From contig NZ_JBIYSM020000040.1 of the NCBI RefSeq assembly GCF_044759095.2, positions 1 through 43,382 on the forward strand: 43,382 nt of DNA, in the 5' to 3' direction. The translations under genes were made by a program, and so were the position numbers. The notes below the pieces were generated by a model. It did not search any database. It was not told the DNA's origin and worked only from the letters and a program-made list of their open reading frames with translations. Position 1 is the stretch's first letter; the number at the start of each line of letters is the position of its first letter. This document shows positions 7,360 through 14,967 of this stretch, one piece after another. This DNA comes from JBIYSM02 sp044759095 (lineage in GTDB: Bacteria; Bacillota; Bacilli; Brevibacillales; Brevibacillaceae).

Positions 7360-8565
7360 ATGAAAAAGGGCTTTCTTGCTTTGCTTGTTTCAGGGGCTAT
7401 GCTTATCGCCGGATGCGCGGGCAACACGAACAGCAGCGGACCCTCCACCCAACAGGGCAGTACTTCCAATGGCAGTTCTGCAGGGGGGGACACAACGATC
7501 CTCATCGCGACGCAAACCCCGCTTTCCGGATCGCAGTCTGCCGTTGGTGATGCGATCAAATCGGGGGCGGAACTGGCGCTCAATCAGCAAAAGGAAGAAT
7601 TTAAAAAGCTGGGTTTTGATCTTCAGCTATTCCCGCAGGACGATCAGGGGGATCCCAAGCAGGGCGTAGCCAATGCCGAGATGCTTGTCTCCAATCCCAA
7701 TGTATTGGGAGTGATGGGTCACTACAATACGGGTGTGGCCGTTCCGTCGTCCGTGAAGTATGAAGAGGGGAAACTGGTGATGGTGTCTCCCGCCAATACG
7801 GGAGTAAAACTGACCGAGGAAGGAAAGAAGACGGTACACCGGATTTGTGCGAGAGACGACCAGGAAGGCCCGAAAGGAGCGATTTATGCAAAAAATCAAC
7901 TCGGCGTGAAAACGGCCTTTTTGATTCATGACAAAACCGCGTATGGTCAAGGCTTGGCTGATCAAGTAAAAGGGCAATTTGAAAAGGATGGCGTACAAAT
8001 TCTTGGCTACGAAGGCATTACACCTGGAGAAAAAGATTACAGCTCGGTGATAAACCGTGCCGTGTCGCTCGAACCTGATCTCGTTTACTTCGGCGGACTC
8101 TATCCGGAAGGCGGGATTCTCGTAAAACAGGCGAGAGAGAAAAATTATAAGGGGATCTTCATGGGGGGAGCCGGGCTTGATTCGTCAGATTTTCTGAAGA
8201 TCGCCGGACCGGCGGCGGAAGGTGTGGTCTTCTCCTCGGCAGCAGGCGATGTGACCCAGACGGAGGAAGGAAAGAAATGGGCGGCTGATTACGAGAGCAA
8301 AATCGGCAAAAAGCCAGAGACCTTTTCTGTCTACGGATATGATGCGATGAGCGTGATTTTGCACGGCGTGAAGAAAGCGATCGAGGCCAACGGCGGCAAA
8401 AAGCCGAGTCGCGAACAGGTATTGGAGGCCGTCCATCATACGAAGGACTTCCAGGGCATGTTTACGAAGGTTTCGTTCGATGATAAAGGGGACAACACAC
8501 TGGCGGATGTGTTCATGTACAAGTTTGAAAACGGCAAGTCCGTCTTGATCGGAAGAGTAGAATAA
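7360..8565 (+). CDS. ABC transporter substrate-binding lipoprotein, branched-chain amino acid (LivK) type
   Basis: The 401-residue secreted lipoprotein has a signal peptide at residues 1-18 with lipobox LIAGC, then a Ser/Gly/Asn-rich linker and a periplasmic-binding fold of the Leu/Ile/Val-binding type (TPLSGSQSAVGDAIKSGAELALNQ near the start, SVYGYDAMSVILHGVKKAI near the end). It delivers a ligand, usually an amino acid or amide, to an ABC permease. The start at 7360 follows CAGGAGGCG and begins the signal peptide, so the 13 codons upstream are dropped. It is co-transcribed with the FAD oxidoreductase, and its ligand may be that enzyme's substrate. No LivH, LivM, LivG or LivF gene is present in the window. 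Confidence 0.9.
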   Translation: MKKGFLALLVSGAMLIAGCAGNTNSSGPSTQQGSTSNGSSAGGDTTILIATQTPLSGSQSAVGDAIKSGAELALNQQKEEFKKLGFDLQLFPQDDQGDPKQGVANAEMLVSNPNVLGVMGHYNTGVAVPSSVKYEEGKLVMVSPANTGVKLTEEGKKTVHRICARDDQEGPKGAIYAKNQLGVKTAFLIHDKTAYGQGLADQVKGQFEKDGVQILGYEGITPGEKDYSSVINRAVSLEPDLVYFGGLYPEGGILVKQAREKNYKGIFMGGAGLDSSDFLKIAGPAAEGVVFSSAAGDVTQTEEGKKWAADYESKIGKKPETFSVYGYDAMSVILHGVKKAIEANGGKKPSREQVLEAVHHTKDFQGMFTKVSFDDKGDNTLADVFMYKFENGKSVLIGRVE

Positions 8566-8586
8566 ATCACCGCAGTACGAAGCGAG

Positions 8587-8620
8587 CCCCCCCGCCCTTA
8601 AAGAGAGGCGGGGGTTGTTT
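8587..8620 (+). terminator. Terminator after the binding-protein gene
   Basis: CCCCCGCC (8589-8596) pairs with GGCGGGGG (8607-8614), followed by TTGTTT. The loop contains the stop codon (8598-8600) of the convergent second cdaR-like gene. Confidence 0.85.
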
Positions 8621-9776
8621 CATAATAACGCATCGCTGTATACAGCAGCATGCAGTGTTCGAAGCTGCTGGAATCGAGCGAAGTCAGCTCGTTGATTTTC
8701 TCCAGCCGATAAATGATGGTGTTGCGGTGGATGTACAGGTTTCTGGCCGTTTCGCTCAAATTCATGTTGTGCTTGCAGTATGTGAGGAAGGTGGAGGCGA
8801 GTACGTCGTAGTTGTCCTGCTCGATCAAGGAACCGATGATCTTGATCAGTTTCTTTTGCAGGTCGGGTGTCAATTCCTTGGGGAGAAGATTCAGCGTGAT
8901 ATCCCAATGGTCGTAGTGGTAGATATTCGGTTTCTGGTTCGTCTTTTTTCCCGCCAGCATCGCTTTTGTTGCGTTGCGGTAGGACTCGGCAATCCCGCCA
9001 ATGCCTTTATTTGTATCACCGACCGACATGGCGGCGGAACACTGGTATTTTGATTCCAGGAATTTGTTCAGTTTCTGCAGCTTTTGCTCCAAGGTGCCAA
9101 GAAAGGTGGAATGGGCGTCCGCTGACTTCGCTGACTTGATGACGATAAAGCGCTCCACATTTAAAAAAGAGATAATGTCGTCTTTGGATTCACGAAAGAT
9201 CAAGGTGAGAAAGTCGAGCACGTCCCGCTGAAAATACGAAAACGATAGCTTGTCGAGAAACTCCGTTTTCATGTGGATATCGATGAGAATACAGGTACGG
9301 TTGATTTCCAGATCATAGCCCAGCGTTCTGGCGTACTGCAGGATGTGGTCGGCGTCTTCTTCATTGGCAAGATGTATGATCTGCTGGACGAACACCTCGA
9401 TCATTTTTGACTCCAGATCCATCATTTCCTTGCGAAAGGCTTCCTGACACATCATTTCCACGTGGTTTTTCACCAGCTGTACGTACGTTTCCACTTCTGC
9501 CGGATCGCCGACAATCCCCAGAACGCCAATGGGCTTGTTGTTAAACATCAACGGAACGGAAACGCCGGGAAGAATCTTTTTTTCCTCTTCCGTCTGGCAA
9601 TTCACCATGCCGTTTCGCTTGAGCACCTCCAGCGAAGGCTGATGAAAAATTCCCAGCCGGCTGCGGTCCGTAGAGCCGATGATGTACCCCTCCTTATCGG
9701 TAATGCTGATGGGGTAACCCAGGATTGCGGTCGTCTTTTGGGCGATGTCTTGGGCAATATGCTCGAGAATTTTCAA
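8598..9776 (-). CDS. CdaR/PucR-family transcriptional regulator 2
   Basis: The 392-residue paralogue of the regulator at 4785-6014 has the same three parts: a diacid-recognition-like N-terminus (GYIIGSTDRSRLG), a GGDEF-like middle, and a C-terminal helix-turn-helix reading ETARNLYIHRNTIIYRLEKI. The recognition helices are nearly the same, so the two proteins may bind related sites. It is divergent from the Rieske oxygenase gene and probably regulates it. A 9-bp inverted repeat (9806-9814/9827-9835) and a 17-mer shared with the cdaR-1 region lie between the two genes. GGGAGGACGG precedes the ATG. The ligand is unknown. Confidence 0.9.
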   Translation of the reverse strand: MKILEHIAQDIAQKTTAILGYPISITDKEGYIIGSTDRSRLGIFHQPSLEVLKRNGMVNCQTEEEKKILPGVSVPLMFNNKPIGVLGIVGDPAEVETYVQLVKNHVEMMCQEAFRKEMMDLESKMIEVFVQQIIHLANEEDADHILQYARTLGYDLEINRTCILIDIHMKTEFLDKLSFSYFQRDVLDFLTLIFRESKDDIISFLNVERFIVIKSAKSADAHSTFLGTLEQKLQKLNKFLESKYQCSAAMSVGDTNKGIGGIAESYRNATKAMLAGKKTNQKPNIYHYDHWDITLNLLPKELTPDLQKKLIKIIGSLIEQDNYDVLASTFLTYCKHNMNLSETARNLYIHRNTIIYRLEKINELTSLDSSSFEHCMLLYTAMRYYETTPASL

Positions 9777-9805
9777 AGAGATCCGTCCTCCCTGTTAAAA
9801 GAGAC

Positions 9806-9835
9806 AAAATCAATGATATCGCATGAATTGATTTT
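9806..9835. promoter_or_regulatory. Inverted repeat between cdaR-2 and the Rieske gene
   Basis: AAAATCAAT (9806-9814) and ATTGATTTT (9827-9835) are perfect 9-bp arms with 12 bp between them. The repeat is centred about 45 bp upstream of the cdaR-2 start codon. It is a candidate operator and could equally overlap the regulator promoter. Confidence 0.45.
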
Positions 9836-9846
9836 TGTTCAAATTA

Positions 9847-9867
9847 CACATATGTTTTCTGATAATT
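9847..9867. promoter_or_regulatory. 17-mer shared with the cdaR-1 control region; overlaps a CodY-like box
   Basis: CACATATGTTTTCTGAT (9847-9863) matches CACATATTTTTTCGGAT (6045-6061) at 15 of 17 positions, in the same orientation. Both lie between a CdaR paralogue and its divergent target. Bases 9853-9867 also match the CodY consensus AATTTTCWGRAAATT at 12 of 15 positions, so the two readings compete. Confidence 0.45.
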
Positions 9868-9909
9868 TGTATTATACAATAAATTCGCACTGTTAAAGGA
9901 GAGGAGGAA

Positions 9910-10998
9910 GTGAAATTGGCCCACACTGACGTGAGAGTAAGCGAAACATTGAGCCAGGCCTATACGCTGCCTGCATGGCTGTATACCGATCCGTCCGTTT
10001 TGGAAGTAGAGAAAAAAGAGATTTTCAGCAAGACGTGGCAGTACGTCGGGCATATCAGCCAGGTACAGCGGCCAGGCGACTATTTTACGGCTGAGGTTGC
10101 CGATAAACCGATCATGATTGCCTGTGGGAACGATGGTGTTGTCAGGGCTTTTTACAATGTATGCACGCACCGCGCGGCGAAGCTGGTGGAGGGAGAAGGA
10201 AACAAAAGTCTGTTCACCTGTCCGTATCATGCCTGGACCTTCCACACGGACGGCCGGTTGAATAAAGCGCCCAATATGAAAGGCGTCGAACATTTCAACC
10301 AAGAGGATTTTTGCCTGAAACCGGTTCGCCTGGAAATTCAGGCATCCTTTCTCTTCGTCAACATAGATCCAAACGCCCGACCGATGGGGGAGATATTTGG
10401 CGGACTGTTTGAGAGCTTTAGGCGGTTTTCATTTGAAAATCTGAAAAGGGTCAGAGTGGTTGAAACTGTTTGCAGGTCTAACTGGAAAGTGGGAATCGAC
10501 AACTATCTGGAATGCGATCACTGTCCTACCGTCCATAAATCGTTGGTGCAGAAGCTGGACATGGAACACTATGAAGTGAGTATGTTTCAAAATTATATTT
10601 ACCAGGGTGTCCCACTAAAAGGGAAAGCAGCAGACCAGTATGCGTTGGGACAAGGCGGGCGATATTACTGGCTGTATCCGAATATGTGGTTTTCCTTCGA
10701 CCCGGGACCGGCCAATGTCTCGGTTCACCGCTCCATTCCGATTGATCACAAGACTACCAGGTATGTGTATACCACTTTCTTGATGAATGAGACGATGACC
10801 AAGGAAGAGGAAGAGCTGTTTGCCATCGATCTGGACGTTCGCAGAGAAGACCTGGAAATTTGCGAAGTGGTACAGAGAGGCTTGAATACCGGTGCGTACA
10901 CGCAAGGACGATTTTCACTGACGGAAAACTGCGTGCATCATTTTCACTTGCTTGTGCAGGAAGCGCTGCAAGGAGTATTGCCGTTACCTTCAAAATGA
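9910..10998 (+). CDS. Rieske non-heme iron oxygenase, alpha subunit (betaine/choline/carnitine monooxygenase type)
   Basis: The 362-residue oxygenase has the Rieske [2Fe-2S] ligands C85-x-H87 and C104-x2-H107. Its mononuclear iron site NYLECDHCPTVH uses H204 and H209, with a probable third ligand D314 in REDLEICEVVQRGL. NYLECxHC with a C-terminal EDL...VQRGL is characteristic of enzymes acting on quaternary amines (glycine betaine, choline, carnitine, proline betaine). The reaction is O2-dependent C-N cleavage or hydroxylation and needs a separate reductase, absent here. Two starts are possible: GTG at 9910, or TTG at 9916. The TTG has GAGGAGG at an ideal 8 nt, which would shorten the protein by two residues. 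The gene is divergent from CdaR-2 and next to a permease. Confidence 0.85.
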   Translation: MKLAHTDVRVSETLSQAYTLPAWLYTDPSVLEVEKKEIFSKTWQYVGHISQVQRPGDYFTAEVADKPIMIACGNDGVVRAFYNVCTHRAAKLVEGEGNKSLFTCPYHAWTFHTDGRLNKAPNMKGVEHFNQEDFCLKPVRLEIQASFLFVNIDPNARPMGEIFGGLFESFRRFSFENLKRVRVVETVCRSNWKVGIDNYLECDHCPTVHKSLVQKLDMEHYEVSMFQNYIYQGVPLKGKAADQYALGQGGRYYWLYPNMWFSFDPGPANVSVHRSIPIDHKTTRYVYTTFLMNETMTKEEEELFAIDLDVRREDLEICEVVQRGLNTGAYTQGRFSLTENCVHHFHLLVQEALQGVLPLPSK

Positions 10999-11008
10999 GA
11001 AGGTTCTT

Positions 11009-11022
11009 TGAAAGCGCTTATC
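11009..11022 (+). promoter_or_regulatory. Candidate CcpA cre site before the permease gene
   Basis: TGAAAGCGCTTATC matches the classic cre TGAAAGCGCTTWCA except in its last bases. It lies between the Rieske stop codon and the permease SD, so catabolite control of the permease is likely. Confidence 0.5.
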
Positions 11023-11055
11023 TTTATGCTTTGTCATTTTGAAGGGGGGAAACCT

Positions 11056-12471
11056 ATGTCAATTGGACAAGGGAACGGCACACAATTGCAGCGGGCGATG
11101 AAAAGCAGGCACTTATTCATGCTTTCTTTGGGCGGAGTCATCGGAACCGGGCTTTTCCTGAGTTCGGGCTATACAATTGGCGAAGCTGGACCAGGAGGAG
11201 CGATCCTCGCTTATCTGATAGCCGGGTTGCTGGTGTTCCTGGTGATGATGTGTCTGGGGGAATTATCGCTGGTTATGCCGGTAACCGGTTCCTTTCAAGC
11301 GCACGCAACCAAATTTATCGGACCGGCTACAGGATTTACGGTTGGATGGGTCTACTGGATGAGCTGGGCCACGACGGTAGGTTCAGAGTTCACGGCAGCC
11401 GGCATTCTCATGCAGCGATGGTTTCCCGACACCCCGATTTGGATTTGGAGCGCTCTGTTTGTCGTTCTGCTGTTTTCGCTCAACGCGCTGACCACAAAAG
11501 GATTTGCCGAAACCGAGTACTGGTTCGCAGGGATCAAGGTTATGGCCGTCATCCTGTTCATTATGATCGGCGGAGCCGCCATTTTTGGACTGGTAGGCAT
11601 GGGTGACAAACCCGCCCCGCTCTTTTCCAACTTTGCCGGTGACGGCGGATTGTTCCCCAATGGGTTCACAGGTGTGTTCATTACGTTGATGACCGTCATC
11701 TATGCCTTCCAGGGAGCTGAAGTGATGGGGATTGCTGCCGGAGAGACGGAAGAGCCGGAAAAAAATATACCGAGAGCGATCAAAACCATCGTGTTTCGCG
11801 TCCTCCTTTTCTATGTTCTGGCCATCTTCGTCTTGTCCGCGATCATCCCTTACAAGGAAGCCGGATTGCTGGAAAGTCCATTTGTGACTGTTTTTGATAC
11901 GATCGGAATCCCGTATGCCGCCGACATTATGAATTTTGTTATTCTGACCGCACTTTTATCGGTAGGCAATTCCGGCTTGTACGCGAGTACCCGCATCCTG
12001 TATTCGCTCTCCCAAAGCGGCATGGCGCATTCGATATTCGCCAAGGTATCCAAACGGGGAGTTCCGCTCTACTCTTTGATTGTAACGCTTGCTTTTGCCC
12101 TGCTGTCCCTGCTGACAAGTGTCATCGCAGCGGAAACGGTGTTTATCCTCCTGTATTCCGTCAGTGCGATCGCAGGTACGCTTGCCTGGATGATCATTCC
12201 CCTTTCGCAGTTCAATTTCCGCAGGCAGTATTTGAAGGAAGGCGGAAAAGTGGCCGAACTCAAGTACGCCGCACCGCTCTTCCCGATTGTGCCGATTCTC
12301 GCCATCGCGATGTGTTTGTTCATCTTCGGGTTTACCGCCTATGACCCGGCTCAGCGCACCTCATTCTTCATCGGATTTGGCTTCGTCGCCGCCTGCTACT
12401 TGTACTTCCATTTCATCCATAGCAAAAAAAGGGAGCAAATCCCGCCCATCGCCAACGAAAATGCGAGCTGA
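11056..12471 (+). CDS. Amino acid permease (APC superfamily, AAT family)
   Basis: The 471-residue integral membrane protein has about 12 transmembrane segments. The first carries the amino-acid-permease signature LGGVIGTGLFLSSG, followed by GPGGAILAYLIAGLLVFLVM. It imports an amino acid or amino-acid-like solute by proton symport. The start at 11056 follows GAAGGGGGGAAA. An upstream in-frame ATG at 11008 would place 16 implausible residues and the cre site inside the gene. It lies 57 bp after the Rieske gene and is probably read with it. A terminator follows at 12487-12509. It is the only complete solute transporter in the catabolic island, so it may carry the oxygenase substrate. The solute is unknown. 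Confidence 0.9.
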   Translation: MSIGQGNGTQLQRAMKSRHLFMLSLGGVIGTGLFLSSGYTIGEAGPGGAILAYLIAGLLVFLVMMCLGELSLVMPVTGSFQAHATKFIGPATGFTVGWVYWMSWATTVGSEFTAAGILMQRWFPDTPIWIWSALFVVLLFSLNALTTKGFAETEYWFAGIKVMAVILFIMIGGAAIFGLVGMGDKPAPLFSNFAGDGGLFPNGFTGVFITLMTVIYAFQGAEVMGIAAGETEEPEKNIPRAIKTIVFRVLLFYVLAIFVLSAIIPYKEAGLLESPFVTVFDTIGIPYAADIMNFVILTALLSVGNSGLYASTRILYSLSQSGMAHSIFAKVSKRGVPLYSLIVTLAFALLSLLTSVIAAETVFILLYSVSAIAGTLAWMIIPLSQFNFRRQYLKEGGKVAELKYAAPLFPIVPILAIAMCLFIFGFTAYDPAQRTSFFIGFGFVAACYLYFHFIHSKKREQIPPIANENAS

Positions 12472-12486
12472 GAATAATGCTGTCCG

Positions 12487-12509
12487 CCCTCGGTTATCCG
12501 GGGGTTTTT
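12487..12509 (+). terminator. Terminator after the permease gene
   Basis: CCCTCGG (12487-12493), loop TTAT, CCGGGGG (12498-12504, one G-U pair), then five T. It separates the permease unit from the following operon. Confidence 0.7.
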
Positions 12510-12539
12510 GCCACCGCAAAAAACGATAATAAAAACCGG

Positions 12540-12554
12540 AATTTTCTGTAGTTT
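12540..12554. promoter_or_regulatory. Candidate CodY box upstream of the beta-oxidation-like operon
   Basis: AATTTTCTGTAGTTT matches the CodY consensus AATTTTCWGRAAATT at 12 of 15 positions. It lies just before the Shine-Dalgarno sequence of the first gene. CodY repression during amino-acid sufficiency would fit a catabolic operon. Confidence 0.4.
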
Positions 12555-12572
12555 GAGAAGGAGGGAGACAGG

Positions 12573-13427
12573 ATGAAACACTTCGCGGTGATCGGTTCCG
12601 GCACCATGGGCCGAGGAATCGCTTATGTCGCGGCACTCGGCGATTTTGTTGTGCATGTGCATGACGTAAACGCGGAAGCGCTTGACATAGCCAAAAGCTA
12701 CATCGAAAAAGAAATGCGCAAGAGTGCCGAGCGGGGCTACATCGCCACGGAGAAGGCGGAGCAGGCGCTGGAAAACATCATCTACACCACCAGCATGGAA
12801 GAAGCGGTGAAGCAGGCAGATATCGCGGTCGAGGCCGTATTTGAACTGATGGACGTAAAGGTCGGAATCTTCAAACTGCTGGACCAATTCTGTCCGGGGC
12901 ATACCATTCTCGCTACCAATACCTCCACGATGAGTCCGACGGAAATTGCGGCACAAACCAGCAGGCCGGACAAATGCGTTGCCATGCACTTTTTTAACCC
13001 GGTTCACAAGATGAAGCTGATCGAGATTGTCCGCGGGCTGGATACCTCGAACGAGACGGTGAAAATCGCCAAGGAAGTGGCGGGCAGACTAGGCAAGGAG
13101 ACGGTGGAGGTAAACGAGTTTCCCGGATTTGTTACCAGTCGGATGAACTGTCTGATCGGCAATGAAGCGATGAACATGCTGATGGAGGGTGTCGCCTCCG
13201 CCGAGGATATCGACAAGGCGATGAAGCTGGGCTTGAACCATCCGATGGGCCCGTTGGAGCTGGCTGACCTGGTTGGATTGGACACCCGTCTTAGAAACAT
13301 GGAGTACCTGTACAAAACGCTAGGAGAAAAATACCGGCCGTGCCCGCTGTTGATCAAATACGTGAAGGCCGGACGGCTGGGCCGCAAATCGGGTGCCGGA
13401 TTCTACATCTACAACAACGAAAGGTAA
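12573..13427 (+). CDS. hbd: 3-hydroxyacyl-CoA dehydrogenase (3-hydroxybutyryl-CoA type)
   Basis: The 284-residue NAD(P)-dependent enzyme oxidises (S)-3-hydroxyacyl-CoA to 3-oxoacyl-CoA. The nucleotide motif GSGTMGRGIA is at residues 8-17. Catalytic residues are S118 in TNTSTMS, H139 in AMHFFNPVH and the following E151. NHPMGPLELADLVGLD is the substrate-side motif. GAAGGAGGG precedes the ATG. It is the first gene of a nine-gene run ending at 20903, and its stop is followed after 5 bp by the IclR gene. Carnitine dehydrogenase is a homologue but normally carries a longer C-terminal part, so the hydroxyacyl-CoA role is favoured. Confidence 0.88.
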   Translation: MKHFAVIGSGTMGRGIAYVAALGDFVVHVHDVNAEALDIAKSYIEKEMRKSAERGYIATEKAEQALENIIYTTSMEEAVKQADIAVEAVFELMDVKVGIFKLLDQFCPGHTILATNTSTMSPTEIAAQTSRPDKCVAMHFFNPVHKMKLIEIVRGLDTSNETVKIAKEVAGRLGKETVEVNEFPGFVTSRMNCLIGNEAMNMLMEGVASAEDIDKAMKLGLNHPMGPLELADLVGLDTRLRNMEYLYKTLGEKYRPCPLLIKYVKAGRLGRKSGAGFYIYNNER

Positions 13428-13432
13428 ATTCC

Positions 13433-14200
13433 ATGAATCAGAGCGTGGGAAAGGCACTCAGGCTGCTGCAGCTGTTTACGTCGGAGCGTCCCAGACTTTC
13501 CCTGGCGGAGATCGCCAGGATGTCGGGATTGTCCAAACCGACCGCGTACCGGTTTCTAAAGGCACTGGAAGAAGAGGGGGTTGTCACCCGCAGCAGCATC
13601 AATCAGGACGACAAGCAGTACCAGTTGGGGCTTCGCCTGCTGGAGCTGGGCAATTTCGTCGCCGAGCAGATCGAAGTGAGAAAGATCGCCCTGCCACACA
13701 TGGAGAACTTGCGTGATGAGGTAAATGAAGTGGTACATTTGGTCATCCTTGACCGGGGCCATGCGGTGTACGTGGAGCGGGTGGAAACCGACCAGCCGAT
13801 GCGGCTCTTTACCAGGATCGGCCTGCGCACGCCCCTCTACGTCGGATCGGCGCCCCGTCTGCTGCTCGCCTACATGAGGGAAGCGGAGCGGGAGGAGATC
13901 CTGAGCCAGCTGAAGCTGTCTCCCTATACGGAATCGACCATTACCGATCCGGATGAGCTGCGCAAGGTTTTGCAGGAGATACTCGAAAAAGGCTACTCCA
14001 TCAGCTATGGAGAGTATGTGGCCGGCACACTGGGCATCTCGGCGCCGATCCGGGATCACACCGGCAATGTGATCGCCTCGCTGACCATCGCCATTCCCGG
14101 CGACCATTTCAGCCAGGAACGAACGGAACACATCATCGCCAGATTAAAGCGGACTGCTGGAAAGATATCCCGGGAGTGCGGCTGTATGTTCAATTACTGA
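13433..14200 (+). CDS. IclR-family transcriptional regulator
   Basis: The 255-residue regulator has an N-terminal winged helix-turn-helix (about 20-60: SLAEIARMSGLSKPTAYRFL) and a C-terminal IclR effector domain (HLVILDRGHAVYVERVET, SISYGEYVAGTLGISAPI). These proteins bind small acids and repress or activate catabolic operons. The start at 13433 lies 5 bp after the preceding stop, with AAAGG inside the last codons of that gene, implying translational coupling. The longer frame opening at 13340 overlaps the dehydrogenase and is rejected. Inverted repeats TTCAATTACTGAA and TTTCAATTATTGAAA at and after its stop codon are likely operator sites for controlling the CoA-transferase genes. Confidence 0.9.
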   Translation: MNQSVGKALRLLQLFTSERPRLSLAEIARMSGLSKPTAYRFLKALEEEGVVTRSSINQDDKQYQLGLRLLELGNFVAEQIEVRKIALPHMENLRDEVNEVVHLVILDRGHAVYVERVETDQPMRLFTRIGLRTPLYVGSAPRLLLAYMREAEREEILSQLKLSPYTESTITDPDELRKVLQEILEKGYSISYGEYVAGTLGISAPIRDHTGNVIASLTIAIPGDHFSQERTEHIIARLKRTAGKISRECGCMFNY

Positions 14201-14241
14201 AATGGCATTTCAATTATTGAAACGGGCAACTGTTATTGAAA
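14189..14241. promoter_or_regulatory. Cluster of TTCAAT/ATTGAA inverted repeats (candidate IclR operator)
   Basis: A perfect palindrome TTTCAATTATTGAAA (14208-14222) is flanked by a weaker copy TTCAATTACTGAA (14189-14201, which contains the iclR stop) and a half-site ATTGAAA (14235-14241). The spacing is about 20 bp between centres. The last half-site overlaps the Shine-Dalgarno region of the next gene. Confidence 0.55.
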
Positions 14242-14253
14242 GGAGGATACAGC

Positions 14254-14967
14254 ATGGCAGGCTCATTACAGATGAAAAAGCTTAAGACACCCGAGGAAGC
14301 GGTAGCGTTGATTGCGGACGGCGATTCGCTCTTGGTCGGCGGATTCGGCCTGTGCGGGACTCCTTTTACGCTGATTGACGCCATTGCGGCTCAGAATCAG
14401 GCCAGAAACCTGACCGTGATCAGCAACAACCTGGGGGAATCGGGAAAAGGGTTGGGGAAACTGCTCTTGACCGGCCATCTGAAAAAGGCGGTAGGTTCTT
14501 ATTTCACCTCAAACCGGGATGCGGTAAAAGCGTGGAAAAACGGAGATTTGGAGATTGAGCTGGTGCCGCAGGGGACGCTGGCGGAAGCGATTCGGGCAGG
14601 CGGAGCGGGCATTGCCGGCTTTTACATCAAGACCGGTGTGGGAACGAAACTGGCGGAAGGAAAAGAAGAGCGTGCGTTCCGGGGTGAACGGTACATCCTG
14701 ATCGAAGGAATCCGAGCGCGCGTCGCCCTGATCAAGGCGTGGAAAGCCGACAAGCTGGGCAACCTGATCTATTCCCGAACGGCCCGCAACTTTAACCCGA
14801 TGATGGCCACCGCAGCAGACCTGGTGATCGCCGAAGTGGATGAGGTAGTGGAAGCGGGTGAGCTGGATCCGGAGAGCGTCGTCACCCCGCATAATTACGT
14901 GGATATCGTGGTGCTGAACCGCTATCGGAAGATCGGAGGCGAATACGTTGAAAAAGCTTCATCCTGA
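14254..14967 (+). CDS. scoA: 3-oxoacid CoA-transferase subunit A
   Basis: The 237-residue alpha subunit of a family I CoA-transferase moves CoA between an acyl-CoA such as succinyl-CoA or acetyl-CoA and an acetoacetate-like acid. The glycine-rich GGFGLCGTPFTLIDAI (about 28-43) is the family signature. ERYILIEGIRARVALIKAWKAD is also conserved. The start at 14254 follows AAAGGAGG, while an upstream ATG at 14236 lies before that SD and is rejected. Its end overlaps the start of subunit B by 20 nt. The exact acid is unknown: succinyl-CoA:3-oxoacid and acetate:acetoacetate enzymes look alike. Confidence 0.88.
   Translation: MAGSLQMKKLKTPEEAVALIADGDSLLVGGFGLCGTPFTLIDAIAAQNQARNLTVISNNLGESGKGLGKLLLTGHLKKAVGSYFTSNRDAVKAWKNGDLEIELVPQGTLAEAIRAGGAGIAGFYIKTGVGTKLAEGKEERAFRGERYILIEGIRARVALIKAWKADKLGNLIYSRTARNFNPMMATAADLVIAEVDEVVEAGELDPESVVTPHNYVDIVVLNRYRKIGGEYVEKASS

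Noticed and set aside
12508..12536. Sigma-A promoter TTGCCA...GATAAT before hbd
   Set aside because: The hexamers are only 11 bp apart, and no pair with correct spacing was found. The operon promoter remains unassigned.
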